64,000 nucleotides of DNA from Paenibacillus glacialis (GTDB lineage Bacteria; Bacillota; Bacilli; Paenibacillales; Paenibacillaceae): NCBI RefSeq assembly GCF_001637205.1, contig NZ_LVJH01000015.1, positions 1 through 64,000 of the forward strand. Reading direction: 5' to 3'. Both the position numbers and the translations under genes were made by a program. A model generated the notes under the pieces. It did no database searches, was not told where the DNA came from, and saw only the letters and a program-made list of their open reading frames with translations. This document shows, in pieces, positions 10,141 to 18,586 of this stretch (positions within the stretch are counted from its first letter, which is position 1; each line of letters begins with the position of its first letter).

Positions 10141-10932
10141 ATGAAACGTCGTATCTTTCTTGTTTTGGGTTGTCTTTTATTGATTTGCGAAATCGTTCAA
10201 CCCATAGCAACAGCAGAAGCTAACCCCGATCAACGCGCTTACCACTTTGGGTTCAAGAAAAGTAAAAATGGACAACTTCCTTCGATTAATGAGGAAGGGT
10301 TTAAGAGCATTCTTGAAAAGCATGGAGCCATCTTTCTTGGGGATACGAATCAAAAAGATATCTATTTGACCTTCGACAATGGGTATGAGAATGGTTATAC
10401 AGCAAAAATTCTAGATATTCTAAAAGAAAGAAAAGTTCCTTCCATCTTTTTCGTGACGGGACACTATGTGAAAGATCAGCCAGAATTGGTCCAAAGGATG
10501 GTCTCTGAAGGTCATATTGTGGGAAATCATTCGTGGAGTCATCCCGATGTAACTCAGATTTCTAACGACCAATTGAAGAACGAATTGGTGAAGGTGAAGA
10601 CGGCTGTAGCCGATTTAACAAGTCAAAAGGAAATGACTTTCCTCCGCGCTCCTCGGGGCATTTTTAATGAGTCTATGCTTGCCTCTAGCCGTACAGAAGG
10701 GTATACGAATGTGTTCTGGTCTGTTGCCTATAAAGATTGGGATCCTGCTACCCAAAGAGGTTCACAGTATGCTTACACGCAAGTTATGAATCAACTCCAT
10801 CCAGGTGCCGTTATATTGCTGCATTCCGTTTCTAAAGACAATACCGAAGCGATGGCACAGATGATCGATGATGCTAGGAAACAGGGATATGAATTTAAAA
10901 GTCTGACTCAAATGCAGAAAAAGACATATTAA
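10141..10932 (+). CDS. pdaA: Delta-lactam-biosynthetic polysaccharide deacetylase PdaA
   Basis: A 263-residue exported enzyme, the same length as B. subtilis PdaA. It removes the N-acetyl group from cortex muramic acid so that muramic-delta-lactam can form, which cortex-lytic enzymes need at germination. A signal peptide covers about residues 1-28. The NodB deacetylase fold shows TFDNGYENGY (D79 in motif 1), HSWSH (H130, H134, metal ligands), RAPRG (169-173) and LLHSVS (H228). An in-frame ATG at 10075, directly after the vanZ stop, has no ribosome-binding site. ATG 10141 has AGAGGTGA 10 bases upstream and begins the signal peptide. It is the last gene of the rpiA-vanZ-pdaA run, and the palindrome at 10946-10989 can terminate it. 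Confidence 0.93.
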   Translation: MKRRIFLVLGCLLLICEIVQPIATAEANPDQRAYHFGFKKSKNGQLPSINEEGFKSILEKHGAIFLGDTNQKDIYLTFDNGYENGYTAKILDILKERKVPSIFFVTGHYVKDQPELVQRMVSEGHIVGNHSWSHPDVTQISNDQLKNELVKVKTAVADLTSQKEMTFLRAPRGIFNESMLASSRTEGYTNVFWSVAYKDWDPATQRGSQYAYTQVMNQLHPGAVILLHSVSKDNTEAMAQMIDDARKQGYEFKSLTQMQKKTY

Positions 10933-10934
10933 GA

Positions 10935-10994
10935 TTGACAACAGGCCTCCGAATGCATTATCTTTACATTAAGATAATGCATTCGGAGGTTTTA
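10935..10994 (+). promoter_or_regulatory. Combined promoter, operator-like palindrome and terminator in front of the marR gene
   Basis: A -35 box TTGACA lies at 10935-10940 and a -10-like TATCTT at 10959-10964 (18-bp spacing). A perfect 19-bp inverted repeat (arms 10946-10964 and 10971-10989, 6-base loop) covers the -10 region and ends in the GGAGG ribosome-binding site of the marR gene. TTTT follows. In read-through RNA from pdaA the hairpin can act as a terminator and hide the ribosome-binding site. In RNA started at this promoter only the right arm is present. The inner part (TTATCTT, AAGATAA) resembles MarR operators, which suggests autorepression. Confidence 0.7.
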
Positions 10995-10997
10995 ATG

Positions 10998-11459
10998 ATG
11001 GAAGAAAGTAAGAATAACTCGAAGAATAATAATGAGCTTTCGCTCGATCTATTTATTGTGTTGGCACGTGCCTATAATTCAGTCATGTCACACTCCATTC
11101 GTAGTGTCCAGAGTTTTGGGTTAAACTCAACGGAATTTGGTGTGTTAGATTTGTTGTATCATAAGGGTCCTCAACCTCTGCAAAAGATCGGTGAGAAAGT
11201 CCTTATATCAAGTGGAAATATTACGTATGTCGTGGATAAGCTGCAGAATAAAAATTTATTAGTTAGAATTGCTTCTCCAGATGATAGACGTGTCATATTT
11301 GCTGATCTTACGGATGAAGGAAGGGCGTTTATTGAAGAGGTATTTCCTCAACATCAGACTACAATCGTAGATTCAGTTGGGGGACTAGATGAGGAAGAGA
11401 AGACACAAGCGATTGAACTGTTGAAGAAATTAGGGCTTTCAGCAGAGAATAAACACTAG
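10998..11459 (+). CDS. MarR family transcriptional regulator (MhqR-like)
   Basis: A 153-residue winged-helix repressor. It has an LSLDLFIVLARAYNSV dimer helix, the wHTH (LNSTEFGVLDLLYHKGPQPLQKIGEKVLISSGNITYVVDKLQ) and the wing with DDRR (SPDDRRVIFADLT). The pattern is close to what I recall of MhqR, the quinone-responsive MarR protein. It has no cysteine, so it does not sense through thiol oxidation. No dioxygenase or azoreductase target lies next to it. Two ATGs (10995 and 10998) are possible; 10998 has the better spacing (8 bases) from GGAGG at 10985-10989. The palindrome over its promoter suggests that it controls its own expression. Confidence 0.85.
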   Translation: MEESKNNSKNNNELSLDLFIVLARAYNSVMSHSIRSVQSFGLNSTEFGVLDLLYHKGPQPLQKIGEKVLISSGNITYVVDKLQNKNLLVRIASPDDRRVIFADLTDEGRAFIEEVFPQHQTTIVDSVGGLDEEEKTQAIELLKKLGLSAENKH

Positions 11460-11553
11460 TGTTTATTTGGAGCGTCATTTGCATAAAGATGGCAGTTCCT
11501 GTATCGTTTCCTTATGATGAAATGAATAAATGACATATGGGAAGTGAATAACA

Positions 11554-11751
11554 ATGAATGGACAACTACGATCAACCATATCTGCAGGACTTGAAGTAGA
11601 TATCGTACTGAAGCAAGATCAGCCTACGGGTAAGCTAACACGCGGAATCGTCAAGGATATTCTCACTAATTCACCGAAACATCCTCATGGGATTAAAGTT
11701 CGTTTAACCAGTGGGCAGGTTGGACGTGTACAGCATATTATTCAGAAATAA
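11554..11751 (+). CDS. ywbE: YwbE family protein (DUF2196)
   Basis: A 65-residue basic protein that matches the YwbE family along its full length: VDIVLKQDQPTGKLTRG, VKDILTNSPKHPHGIKVRL and GQVGRVQ. The family has a small SH3-like/KOW-type beta fold and no established function. It lies 94 bp after the marR gene and just before a strong bidirectional terminator. The ATG at 11554 has a GGGAAGTG site upstream. Confidence 0.88.
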   Translation: MNGQLRSTISAGLEVDIVLKQDQPTGKLTRGIVKDILTNSPKHPHGIKVRLTSGQVGRVQHIIQK

Positions 11752-11791
11752 GCTTCATAAGGAATAATGAATTACCGACCTGTGATTACAT

Positions 11792-11834
11792 AAAGGCAGC
11801 AAAGAACTTGGTTTTCAAGTTCTTTGCTGCCTTT
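11792..11834. terminator. Strong bidirectional terminator
   Basis: A perfect 19-bp stem (11792-11810 with 11816-11834) and a 5-base loop. A-rich and T-rich ends on both sides serve ywbE on the plus strand and the convergent gene at 11858-12163 on the minus strand. Confidence 0.93.
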
Positions 11835-11857
11835 ATTGCGTTTCTTTTAGGAAGGAT

Positions 11858-12163
11858 CTATTTCATCATTCCGAAGCGTTTCAACTGTGACCACAATTGT
11901 TCTTGCTGCAATATTTCCTTCTGTTTGGGACCGATTAGATCGAAGTGAGGGAAAGGATTACGGTTGTGAATATATTTAGGTGGCAAATCGTTAGCGATAC
12001 ACCATTCAGACAAACGTTGCATATCAGAACATCCGACCTTTGTAACGGTATTGAAATTAGGAAATCGTGGATCGAACCAGTAATGAGTGAGGTAAGCAAT
12101 CTCGCCTCTGTTCACGGCCGCTTTCCATTGCGATAATTCTTCTCTATTAATGCCAAAAGCCAT
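11858..12163 (-). CDS. Conserved hypothetical protein (YneQ-like)
   Basis: A 101-residue soluble protein. The layout MAFGINREELSQWK, EIAYLTHYWFDPRFP, TVTKVGCSD and PHFDLIGPKQ resembles the uncharacterised YneQ family of Bacillales as I remember it. Histidine, tryptophan and aspartate residues are conserved-looking (THYW, HFDL), but no function is known. The minus-strand start ATG at 12163 is preceded by AGGGATGA. It is transcribed toward ywbE and ends 24 bp from the shared terminator. Confidence 0.7.
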   Translation of the reverse strand: MAFGINREELSQWKAAVNRGEIAYLTHYWFDPRFPNFNTVTKVGCSDMQRLSEWCIANDLPPKYIHNRNPFPHFDLIGPKQKEILQQEQLWSQLKRFGMMK

Positions 12164-12307
12164 ATCTGCTAATCATCCCTATCTGGTTATTAGTACTTAT
12201 TATACATCGGTTGAATGAAAGATTCTTGTTTAAAATGGAATTGTAACTTTATGGGTATTCATGCGTCTAAAGAGAGATATCAATATTAGAAAAGGTGGGT
12301 GTCTAGG

Positions 12308-13666
12308 ATGTTATTATGGAATAGAGGGTGGAAATCAAGAATAGCGATTATGGCTGCATTAACGGTTACCCTTGGTTTGTTTTCTATTTCAGGTACGGTA
12401 TCAGCTGAGAAGGCTGTCATATCCGTGAAGAATGGAACAAATAAATTAGAGGTACCCGTGGTAAAGGCAGCTTGGACTTTTGCAGTGGACAAAACGATTA
12501 CGAACTCAGGTTTAACTCAATCACAGGCTGCAGCTGAAGATGGCAAAGTCTTCGCTTTTACCAACAAGCAGTTGACTGCGATTAATGCGGTGAGTGGTAA
12601 AAAGATCTGGTCGTACGGTACCAACTTACAACCTGTGGTTGTCTATCATCAAGGCCTCGTGATCGGTATGACTCAAGATAGTCAAATCTATGCGCTCAAC
12701 GCGAAGTCTGGACAGAAGGAATGGTTATCTTCCGTTAAAGTAACTGGAGAGGTAACCCTTGTCCCTCGAAATGATACATTATATGTTCTTCAGGATAGTA
12801 AAACACATTCCATTGATTTGCGGAGCGGAAAACTTCTCTGGACTGCTAATGAACCATCCTCTGAGGGAGGATCAGGAACGGATATTATAGAATCAGATGG
12901 GGTAGTGATTCGTTCATTTGTGGTACAGGGAGCCATGTCTTACATCCAAACAGATGGTTTCGATAAACAAACGGGGAAGAAGCTATGGGATATTTCTCAT
13001 CAGGAATTCCCATTGGCTGTTAAAGATGGACTTGTATATTCTATTTATAATGATTTTATGCGTGAACCGATCCCAGATTCTCTAAATGGACATCAGAAAA
13101 CGGTGAATGTGTTTAATGTTAAGACAGGTGAGAAGAAGTCTGAACGTATTTATAAATGGAAACTCCCGACGAACATTGGCGAACCAAATTTGATCAGTCG
13201 TATCAATGGTTCGATGTTTCTTAATGATAATGACTTATATATATTTCAAGGGAATATCATTGGGAAATATGATTTCGCAAATTATAAGCTAGAGGGCAAG
13301 CCCGTTCAGAAATGGATTATGCCATATGATGATTATGAAGTTTTTTGGCCATTATTTAAGATTCATCAAGGTAGAATGTTCTTCCAAAGTTCTTCAGAGA
13401 TGTTCGGAATGAAGCTTAAGGACAGTCAAAAGGTTAGTTGGAATGGTGACAATCCAGCTGCACAGATCGATGTCTATGGCAACGGGATATACAGGGGACA
13501 GACAGATGGGGTATTCTATGCTTATAATTTATCGACCACAAAGCCTGTATTTAGCATCATAACCGGTTCTCGTAACTATGGTCCTACGTTAAAAACGGGG
13601 CAGATGGCGATTATTCAAGTAGAGGGTAAACTCATGGGCTTTAGCATTCCAACCGCATTGAAGTAG
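12308..13666 (+). CDS. Secreted PQQ-like beta-propeller repeat protein
   Basis: A 452-residue exported protein. A signal peptide (MLLWNRGWKSRIAIMAALTV... ending SGTVSA, cleavage near residue 33) is followed by repeats with the PQQ/BamB-like pattern AINAVSGKKIW, ALNAKSGQKEW, SIDLRSGKLLW and KQTGKKLWD, which form a beta-propeller. Such proteins are usually scaffolds; no quinone-dependent dehydrogenase residues are apparent. GTG 12299 is in frame, but ATG 12308 has AAGGTGG at the right distance and gives a normal signal peptide. It stands alone, with a weak hairpin after it. Confidence 0.82.
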   Translation: MLLWNRGWKSRIAIMAALTVTLGLFSISGTVSAEKAVISVKNGTNKLEVPVVKAAWTFAVDKTITNSGLTQSQAAAEDGKVFAFTNKQLTAINAVSGKKIWSYGTNLQPVVVYHQGLVIGMTQDSQIYALNAKSGQKEWLSSVKVTGEVTLVPRNDTLYVLQDSKTHSIDLRSGKLLWTANEPSSEGGSGTDIIESDGVVIRSFVVQGAMSYIQTDGFDKQTGKKLWDISHQEFPLAVKDGLVYSIYNDFMREPIPDSLNGHQKTVNVFNVKTGEKKSERIYKWKLPTNIGEPNLISRINGSMFLNDNDLYIFQGNIIGKYDFANYKLEGKPVQKWIMPYDDYEVFWPLFKIHQGRMFFQSSSEMFGMKLKDSQKVSWNGDNPAAQIDVYGNGIYRGQTDGVFYAYNLSTTKPVFSIITGSRNYGPTLKTGQMAIIQVEGKLMGFSIPTALK

Positions 13667-13692
13667 GCAAGTTCATGGGATATTGGTAAAAT

Positions 13693-13717
13693 GAGGGGGA
13701 GTATTTTCCCTCTCTTT
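13693..13717 (+). terminator. Weak terminator
   Basis: GAGGG at 13693-13697 and CCCTC at 13708-13712 pair around a 10-base loop, followed by TCTTT. Confidence 0.45.
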
Positions 13718-13791
13718 ATATTGCGAATTGCGAATCTTACGGACACCAATTATTGGGATATTATTATATATCAGAGTGAGGAACATCATAC

Positions 13792-14355
13792 ATGAATTAT
13801 ATACTTCAATTAGAGAACATAATGGATTGTGATGAGGTTCGTAAGGACCTGGAGCTCGTTCGGGAACTCAATCTTCCAGAGAGTTGTATCACTGCAGGAT
13901 ATGTGCGGAATCGTGTATGGGATGTGCTTCATGGCTATGATTATGAGACACCACTTAATGACATTGATGTGATCTATTATGATCCTACAGATATTACCGA
14001 AGAGAGAGATAAGCTTCTTACCAAATTGTTGAATTCTGCGGATAAGAAAGATTGCTGGTCAGTAAAGAATCAAGCTCGTATGCACCTGCGAAATCAAGTG
14101 GCCCCTTATGAATCAATTGATGACGCCATGAGTCGCTGGCCAGAAACAGCAACGGCGGTGGGTGTATATCTAGATGAGTTAGATCATACACGAATCATCG
14201 CTCCTCATGGTCTAGATGATTTGTTTCAGTTGAAGGTGAGACAATCCCCAAAATATACGGATACAGCCTATTTCATGTCAAGAGTGTCAGGTAAGCAATG
14301 GCTAACACGCTGGCCGAAGCTTACTATGGTTGAAACGATGATTCACAATAAGTGA
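13792..14355 (+). CDS. Nucleotidyltransferase family protein (NTP_transf_6 / DUF925)
   Basis: A 187-residue cytoplasmic protein of the DUF925 family, assigned to the nucleotidyltransferase superfamily. Visible blocks are ITAGYVRNRVWD (the glycine/arginine helix), the LNDIDVIYYD strand with the two carboxylates expected to bind metal (DID), NQARMHLRN and SIDDAMSRWPETATAVGV. No substrate is known. ATG 13792 is preceded by a GAGTGAGG site. It is separated from its neighbours by more than 100 bp on both sides. Confidence 0.85.
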   Translation: MNYILQLENIMDCDEVRKDLELVRELNLPESCITAGYVRNRVWDVLHGYDYETPLNDIDVIYYDPTDITEERDKLLTKLLNSADKKDCWSVKNQARMHLRNQVAPYESIDDAMSRWPETATAVGVYLDELDHTRIIAPHGLDDLFQLKVRQSPKYTDTAYFMSRVSGKQWLTRWPKLTMVETMIHNK

Positions 14356-14486
14356 CATGTTATAGTTATTCTTGCGTTTTAATTAGACTCAAAGGGTAAA
14401 TCCGATTTGATATTCTTCATCAAACCCTTTAAAGTAACGTAGTGAAGTTATTTACTTGAACAAAATTGCTGGGGGTATACATACAC

Positions 14487-14918
14487 ATGTTAGTTAACGT
14501 AAAATCATATATTCGCAAACCTGAAGTGACAGAACTACTCTCTTACGCTGTTTTTCCAGATGATAAGTCTTTAAACGCGGCTATACAGCTTTATGAGGGG
14601 AAGGAGTCCTTGCAGTTGTATGGATTTGAGGACGAGAAGTTGTTAGTCGGGTTAATTGGTTTTGAGATTGACGAAGAGAGAATTCTTACAGTTAATCATT
14701 TGGCTATTTTGCCGGAAAATCGACTTAAGGGGTATGGACGGGGAATATTCTTTGAGTTAATTGAAGCACAGAAACCATCTCGAATTATGACTGAGACGGA
14801 TGAAGACGCGGTAGACTTTTATCGCAATATTGGGTTTGTTGTCATCAGTCTGGGTGAAATCTATCCAGGGGTGGAACGATTCCAATGTATATATGAAGTA
14901 GAGGATGAAGAAGAATAA
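14487..14918 (+). CDS. GNAT family N-acetyltransferase
   Basis: A 143-residue single-domain GNAT enzyme: ALAIL-type strand LAILPENRLKGYGRGIFFELI (R/QxxGxG/A acetyl-CoA loop RLKGYG) and the C-terminal DAVDFYRNIGF segment typical of the fold. The C-terminus is very acidic (EVEDEEE). I use ATG 14487, which has GGGGGT 10 bases upstream, rather than the in-frame TTG at 14466. A terminator lies about 90 bp downstream. The substrate is unknown. Confidence 0.8.
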   Translation: MLVNVKSYIRKPEVTELLSYAVFPDDKSLNAAIQLYEGKESLQLYGFEDEKLLVGLIGFEIDEERILTVNHLAILPENRLKGYGRGIFFELIEAQKPSRIMTETDEDAVDFYRNIGFVVISLGEIYPGVERFQCIYEVEDEEE

Positions 14919-15008
14919 ATTTGTTGTATAAGACAAAGAACCTGATGGAGAATTTAAACGGTACCCTTTGTAAAGGACATTTTAAAAAAGACTAGGCTAC
15001 GCTAAGGA

Positions 15009-15044
15009 GATGATCCCTGAATTGAACAGGGGGTCATCCTTTTT
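15009..15044 (+). terminator. Rho-independent terminator
   Basis: GATGATCCCT at 15009-15018 pairs with AGGGGGTCATC at 15028-15038 (one wobble, one bulge), followed by CTTTTT. It separates the GNAT gene from the transposase remnant. Confidence 0.75.
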
Positions 15045-15150
15045 GGATTCGGCACATAAAAGAACAGGAACAAGACAGTCAACTATTTGGAAAATCATTT
15101 TGTGGGCTAGTTTAAGGGTAAGAGAATTGGAACGGAGCTATTAAATAGCG

Positions 15151-15708
15151 TTGAGACATGGGCAAGGGAACAACAGCAAACATCGGTTAGAATTGACTGT
15201 ACTCTTATATAAAAGTCCGGCATCCTTCGTCATTCATATGTTCCAAAAGGGTGTGACGATGACGGGAATTGCTGACTTAAATGAAAAAATGTATGGTCAT
15301 CATTACACGCCTCAAACGGTTTCCACTATGACAAAAGTGATGGTCCGGCACGTCGACGCCTTCATGAAACGTAAGCTATCTCAGCGTTATATCTGCGTTT
15401 ATTTAGATGCTACTTACATTGCTGTAAAGCGTGAAACAGTGTTCTAAAGAAGCTATTTATCTTGCCATAGTATTAAAGAAGATGGTTCGAAAGAAGTCTT
15501 AACTTACGCTATTGCGCCTACGAAGTCGGCTTACGTGTGGAAAGAGCTACTCCAAGATGTGAAAGAACGTGGTGCGGAAGAAATCCTTCTCTTTGTCTCG
15601 AATGGACTAAAGGGTATGGAAGAAAAAATTAGAAATATTAGAAGATTTAATATAAGTGAATGTCTTTTAAATGATATTATTAGAAAAGCATGTTATTTAA
15701 GAGAGTAG
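15151..15708 (+). pseudogene. Decayed IS256-family (Mutator-like) transposase fragment
   Basis: The frame from 15151 gives an internal part of an IS256-family transposase: MYGHHYTPQTVSTMTKVM, then RYICVYLDATYIAVKRETV with the first catalytic Asp. A TAA follows at 15446-15448. The next stretch continues the homology only after a frame change (SKEAIYLAI), returns to the first frame at IKEDGSKEVLTYAIAPTKSAYVWKELLQ and reaches EEILLFVSNGLKGM. There the usual second catalytic Asp (SDGLKGM) is Asn. Homology stops at about 15620. The first third, the last part and any terminal inverted repeats are missing, so it cannot be active. Confidence 0.88.
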
Positions 15709-15928
15709 TAATGTATCATTATTGGTGCTCTGAAAATGCTATTAGGTTTTAGGAAGTAGGCTGTCTCGTGATGAGTGTTGAAATGAGGTATCACCTTCAC
15801 AATAGTTATGAAGAATCGATCTGTTAAGAATTTGTAGAGTTGTAGAAGATACAATGATTGGAAGAGAATATTTTGATGATTTTTGTCGTTATTTTCACTA
15901 GTATTATTGCATAAGGAGTTATTTGAAA
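15709..15928. other. Spacer between IS remnant and polysaccharide operon
   Basis: About 220 A+T-rich bases with no gene. The operon promoter must lie here or inside the IS remnant. I see no pair of boxes with proper spacing: TTGTCG at 15883 and TATTAT at 15902 are only 13 bp apart. Confidence 0.4.
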
Positions 15929-17062
15929 ATGAAAGTAAAGGCTATTCTTCCGATATCTATAGTTATATTAGTTGTTTTGTTTATATATCACGAGCGTATC
16001 GAGACACCTAAGAACAAGAACAATTCGGTGGAGTCTGTCACGTTGCAAGATCACTTCGGGGATAGCTTGCAAATGGAAGAAAATCGAAAAGTATTGTATG
16101 AATTCATTGTAAAGGAACTTTCCGGAAGTTACGGTGTATTTACGAATTATCGGGATAGTGACCAAACACTGAATGTAGCTACTGGGCATGAGGTACTAAG
16201 TGAATCGGCGGGTTTAATGATGCGTTATTTCGCTATGACTAAACAGCAGAGTAGCTTTGATAAGGAGTGGGCTCGGGTCAAACAAACCCTCAATCTTACG
16301 TCAGGATTCAGTTACCGGTATAGCCCTAAGCTTAACAAGCGCTATACGCTGAATGCAACAGTGGATGATCTACGTATCATTCGTGCACTTCATGAAGCTG
16401 GGAGTGTGTTCGAAGATGCTCGTTATACGGAAGAAGCTGATCTCTACGGCAAACGATTTTTTGAGTATAGCGTGAAAGATGGTTACGTGTATGACTTTTA
16501 CGATGAGATATACAATGTTACCAATGCCTTCATCACCTTGTGTTATATAGATCTAAGAACATTGCAGGAGCTCCCGATTAATTCTGATCAGCTTCAACAA
16601 CTAACCTCAAATATGCTAACAATTATGCAGGATGGATATTTGACTGATAAGTTCCCCTTCTACGAGACTCGATATCAATATGAGACGAACTCCTATAGCT
16701 CCGAGAATATTAATATGGTTGAATCACTACTTACCGTTCTCTCCCTAACCGAAGTGAAGCAACAGAATCCATTAAGTATTCGCTATCTTAAAGAACATGT
16801 TAAAAGCGGAACTTTATATGGTCAATATAATCGAGAAGGAAGACCAACAACTGATATTCAATCTACGGCTATTTATGCGATCGCAGCGATGATTGGTTCT
16901 CAACTTGGAGATAAAGAACTTTATGAGGATAGTATAAGGAGAATGAGCCAGTACCAGATTCATGATACAAATAGTCAACTGTATGGTAGTTTTGGAGATG
17001 TATCGACACAGACAGTTTACTCTTTCGACAATCTGATGGCATTGTTGGCTTTTGCTTACTAA
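15929..17062 (+). CDS. GH8-like exported glycoside hydrolase of the exopolysaccharide cluster (YdaJ/PssZ-like)
   Basis: A 377-residue protein with an uncleaved-looking N-terminal membrane anchor (residues 6-20) and an (alpha/alpha)6 glycosidase domain. The acid motif HEVLSESAGLMMRYF (E92) and the NATVDDLRIIRAL segment (D146/D147) correspond to the catalytic Glu and Asp regions of GH8. Homologues YdaJ (B. subtilis) and PssZ (Listeria) trim or release the polymer made by the adjacent synthase. ATG 15929 has AAGGAG 10 bases upstream; a TTG two codons earlier is too close to it. It is the first gene of an eight-gene run, with 29 bp to the next gene. Its polysaccharide substrate is unknown. Confidence 0.82.
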   Translation: MKVKAILPISIVILVVLFIYHERIETPKNKNNSVESVTLQDHFGDSLQMEENRKVLYEFIVKELSGSYGVFTNYRDSDQTLNVATGHEVLSESAGLMMRYFAMTKQQSSFDKEWARVKQTLNLTSGFSYRYSPKLNKRYTLNATVDDLRIIRALHEAGSVFEDARYTEEADLYGKRFFEYSVKDGYVYDFYDEIYNVTNAFITLCYIDLRTLQELPINSDQLQQLTSNMLTIMQDGYLTDKFPFYETRYQYETNSYSSENINMVESLLTVLSLTEVKQQNPLSIRYLKEHVKSGTLYGQYNREGRPTTDIQSTAIYAIAAMIGSQLGDKELYEDSIRRMSQYQIHDTNSQLYGSFGDVSTQTVYSFDNLMALLAFAY

Positions 17063-17091
17063 AAGGTTCATTAAGGAGGAAGGCATACAAC

Positions 17092-18585
17092 ATGTCCGTA
17101 AGTAAAGTTAAATTGTACATCATGAACAGATTTGTTTTAGTTAGTCGATTTGTTTCTCCAGCGCTATTGGCAGCAACATGCGTATTGTTTATTACGATAA
17201 TGGCATTGTTTATTCCCCCATATATTGGCATGGCGGATAACGGAGACTATTTCCGTATTCTTTACGGTAATGGGTTGTATTTCAATACTCCTGATTACGA
17301 CAGTCAATACTTTGGATACTTTATAAAGCACTTTGGGATTTTTCAATATTTTAATGAAAATAGTTCTGATGTCATTTCTTCGCAATCGTTATTTATTCAT
17401 TTCTCCGTTTGGATGAATAAGATCTTCTATGATCAGCAGGTATTTGATATTCGATTTCAAGCGGCGATGTATACATTGTTGTATACGATTGCGATTTATT
17501 TATTGGTTGAAAGTCTAACTTGGAAAATACCTAAGAAATATGGTTATCCTATTGCCATTCTAGCTGTTTTAATGTTTGGAGATACGGGATATACGGCTTA
17601 CTTCAATTCCTTTTACGGCGAAAGCGTCGTAATCATTATGATGGTGTTCATGTTGGCATCTGGGTTGTTGTTGTATAGGAATAGGTATAACGATTACGTA
17701 TTATTGGCGATATTTACCCTTAGTGGATTTCTACTGACGACAAGTAAACAACAAAATGCGCCAGTAGGTGTCATTATTGCATTTATATGCATCATTCTGA
17801 TCTTTATCCGAAAGCAAAAGACCTTTCGTATATTAATGTCTTCCTCGCTTCTCATCTTACTTCTAGCGGGGATAAGTACATACGCTTTGATTCCAAAAGA
17901 ATTTGTGAATATCAATAAGTATCATGCCATGACTCGAGGTATCCTTATGGAATCTAAGGACCCGGAAGTTGCGCTAAGTGCCTTCGGTATAGACAAGCAA
18001 TACGCCATTTTGGATAAAAGTATTTATTATGCGCTTAACTCCACTGTTGATGTCAATTCGGAAATACTAGAGAAGAATTTTTATAGTCAATACGGGTTCG
18101 GTTCTATTCTGAAGTATTACTTTACCAATACAGGCCAAGCGGGTAAATTGTTCGATCTGGCAGCGAAAAGTGCCTTTATTATCCGTCCTCCAGCGATGGG
18201 GAATTACGAGAAAACTGTCGGACATCCTGCTGGGGAACAGACGACATTTTTCTCTGGATACAGTCTAATGAAAAAGGCTCTTACCCCGAGAACCTTTGGC
18301 TTTATTGTCATTTGGATGGCCGTGGTCGTCGGTCTCTATATACCTAGTTTTATTGCTGCCTTGAGAGCTAAAAATATACGACAGGCCATCCGTTTACCAC
18401 TTGTTGTTACGTTTATTTTATTTGGATTATCAGGCATATTGGTTTCGATTATCGGGGCTGGAGATGCTGATTTAGCCAAGCACGTATTTCTATTTACAAT
18501 AGCTTTTGACCTAGTGACCTTCGTATTCATATCCGATATCATCCGGAGGTGTTTGTTGCGTGGGGATCAAGAAGGTGGAGTTTAA
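17092..18585 (+). CDS. Polytopic membrane protein, WsfD-like GT-C glycosyltransferase candidate
   Basis: A 497-residue protein with about eleven transmembrane helices. After the first helix comes a loop with MADNGDYFRI (D49 and D52). Acidic residues at this place are typical of GT-C enzymes that use polyprenyl-phosphate sugars on the outer membrane face. The pattern resembles the WsfD family of S-layer glycan hexose transferases as I recall it. It has no counterpart in the five-gene ydaJKLMN set. The presence of GtrB- and GtrA-like genes in the same operon fits a role as the enzyme that adds a side sugar to the exported polymer (inference). The start ATG 17092 follows AAGGAGG. The next gene begins 1 bp after its stop. 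Confidence 0.6.
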   Translation: MSVSKVKLYIMNRFVLVSRFVSPALLAATCVLFITIMALFIPPYIGMADNGDYFRILYGNGLYFNTPDYDSQYFGYFIKHFGIFQYFNENSSDVISSQSLFIHFSVWMNKIFYDQQVFDIRFQAAMYTLLYTIAIYLLVESLTWKIPKKYGYPIAILAVLMFGDTGYTAYFNSFYGESVVIIMMVFMLASGLLLYRNRYNDYVLLAIFTLSGFLLTTSKQQNAPVGVIIAFICIILIFIRKQKTFRILMSSSLLILLLAGISTYALIPKEFVNINKYHAMTRGILMESKDPEVALSAFGIDKQYAILDKSIYYALNSTVDVNSEILEKNFYSQYGFGSILKYYFTNTGQAGKLFDLAAKSAFIIRPPAMGNYEKTVGHPAGEQTTFFSGYSLMKKALTPRTFGFIVIWMAVVVGLYIPSFIAALRAKNIRQAIRLPLVVTFILFGLSGILVSIIGAGDADLAKHVFLFTIAFDLVTFVFISDIIRRCLLRGDQEGGV

Positions 18586-18586
18586 T

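Noticed and set aside
15883..15907. TTGTCG and TATTAT as the promoter of the exopolysaccharide operon
   Set aside because: Spacing is only 13 bp, too short for a sigma-A promoter.
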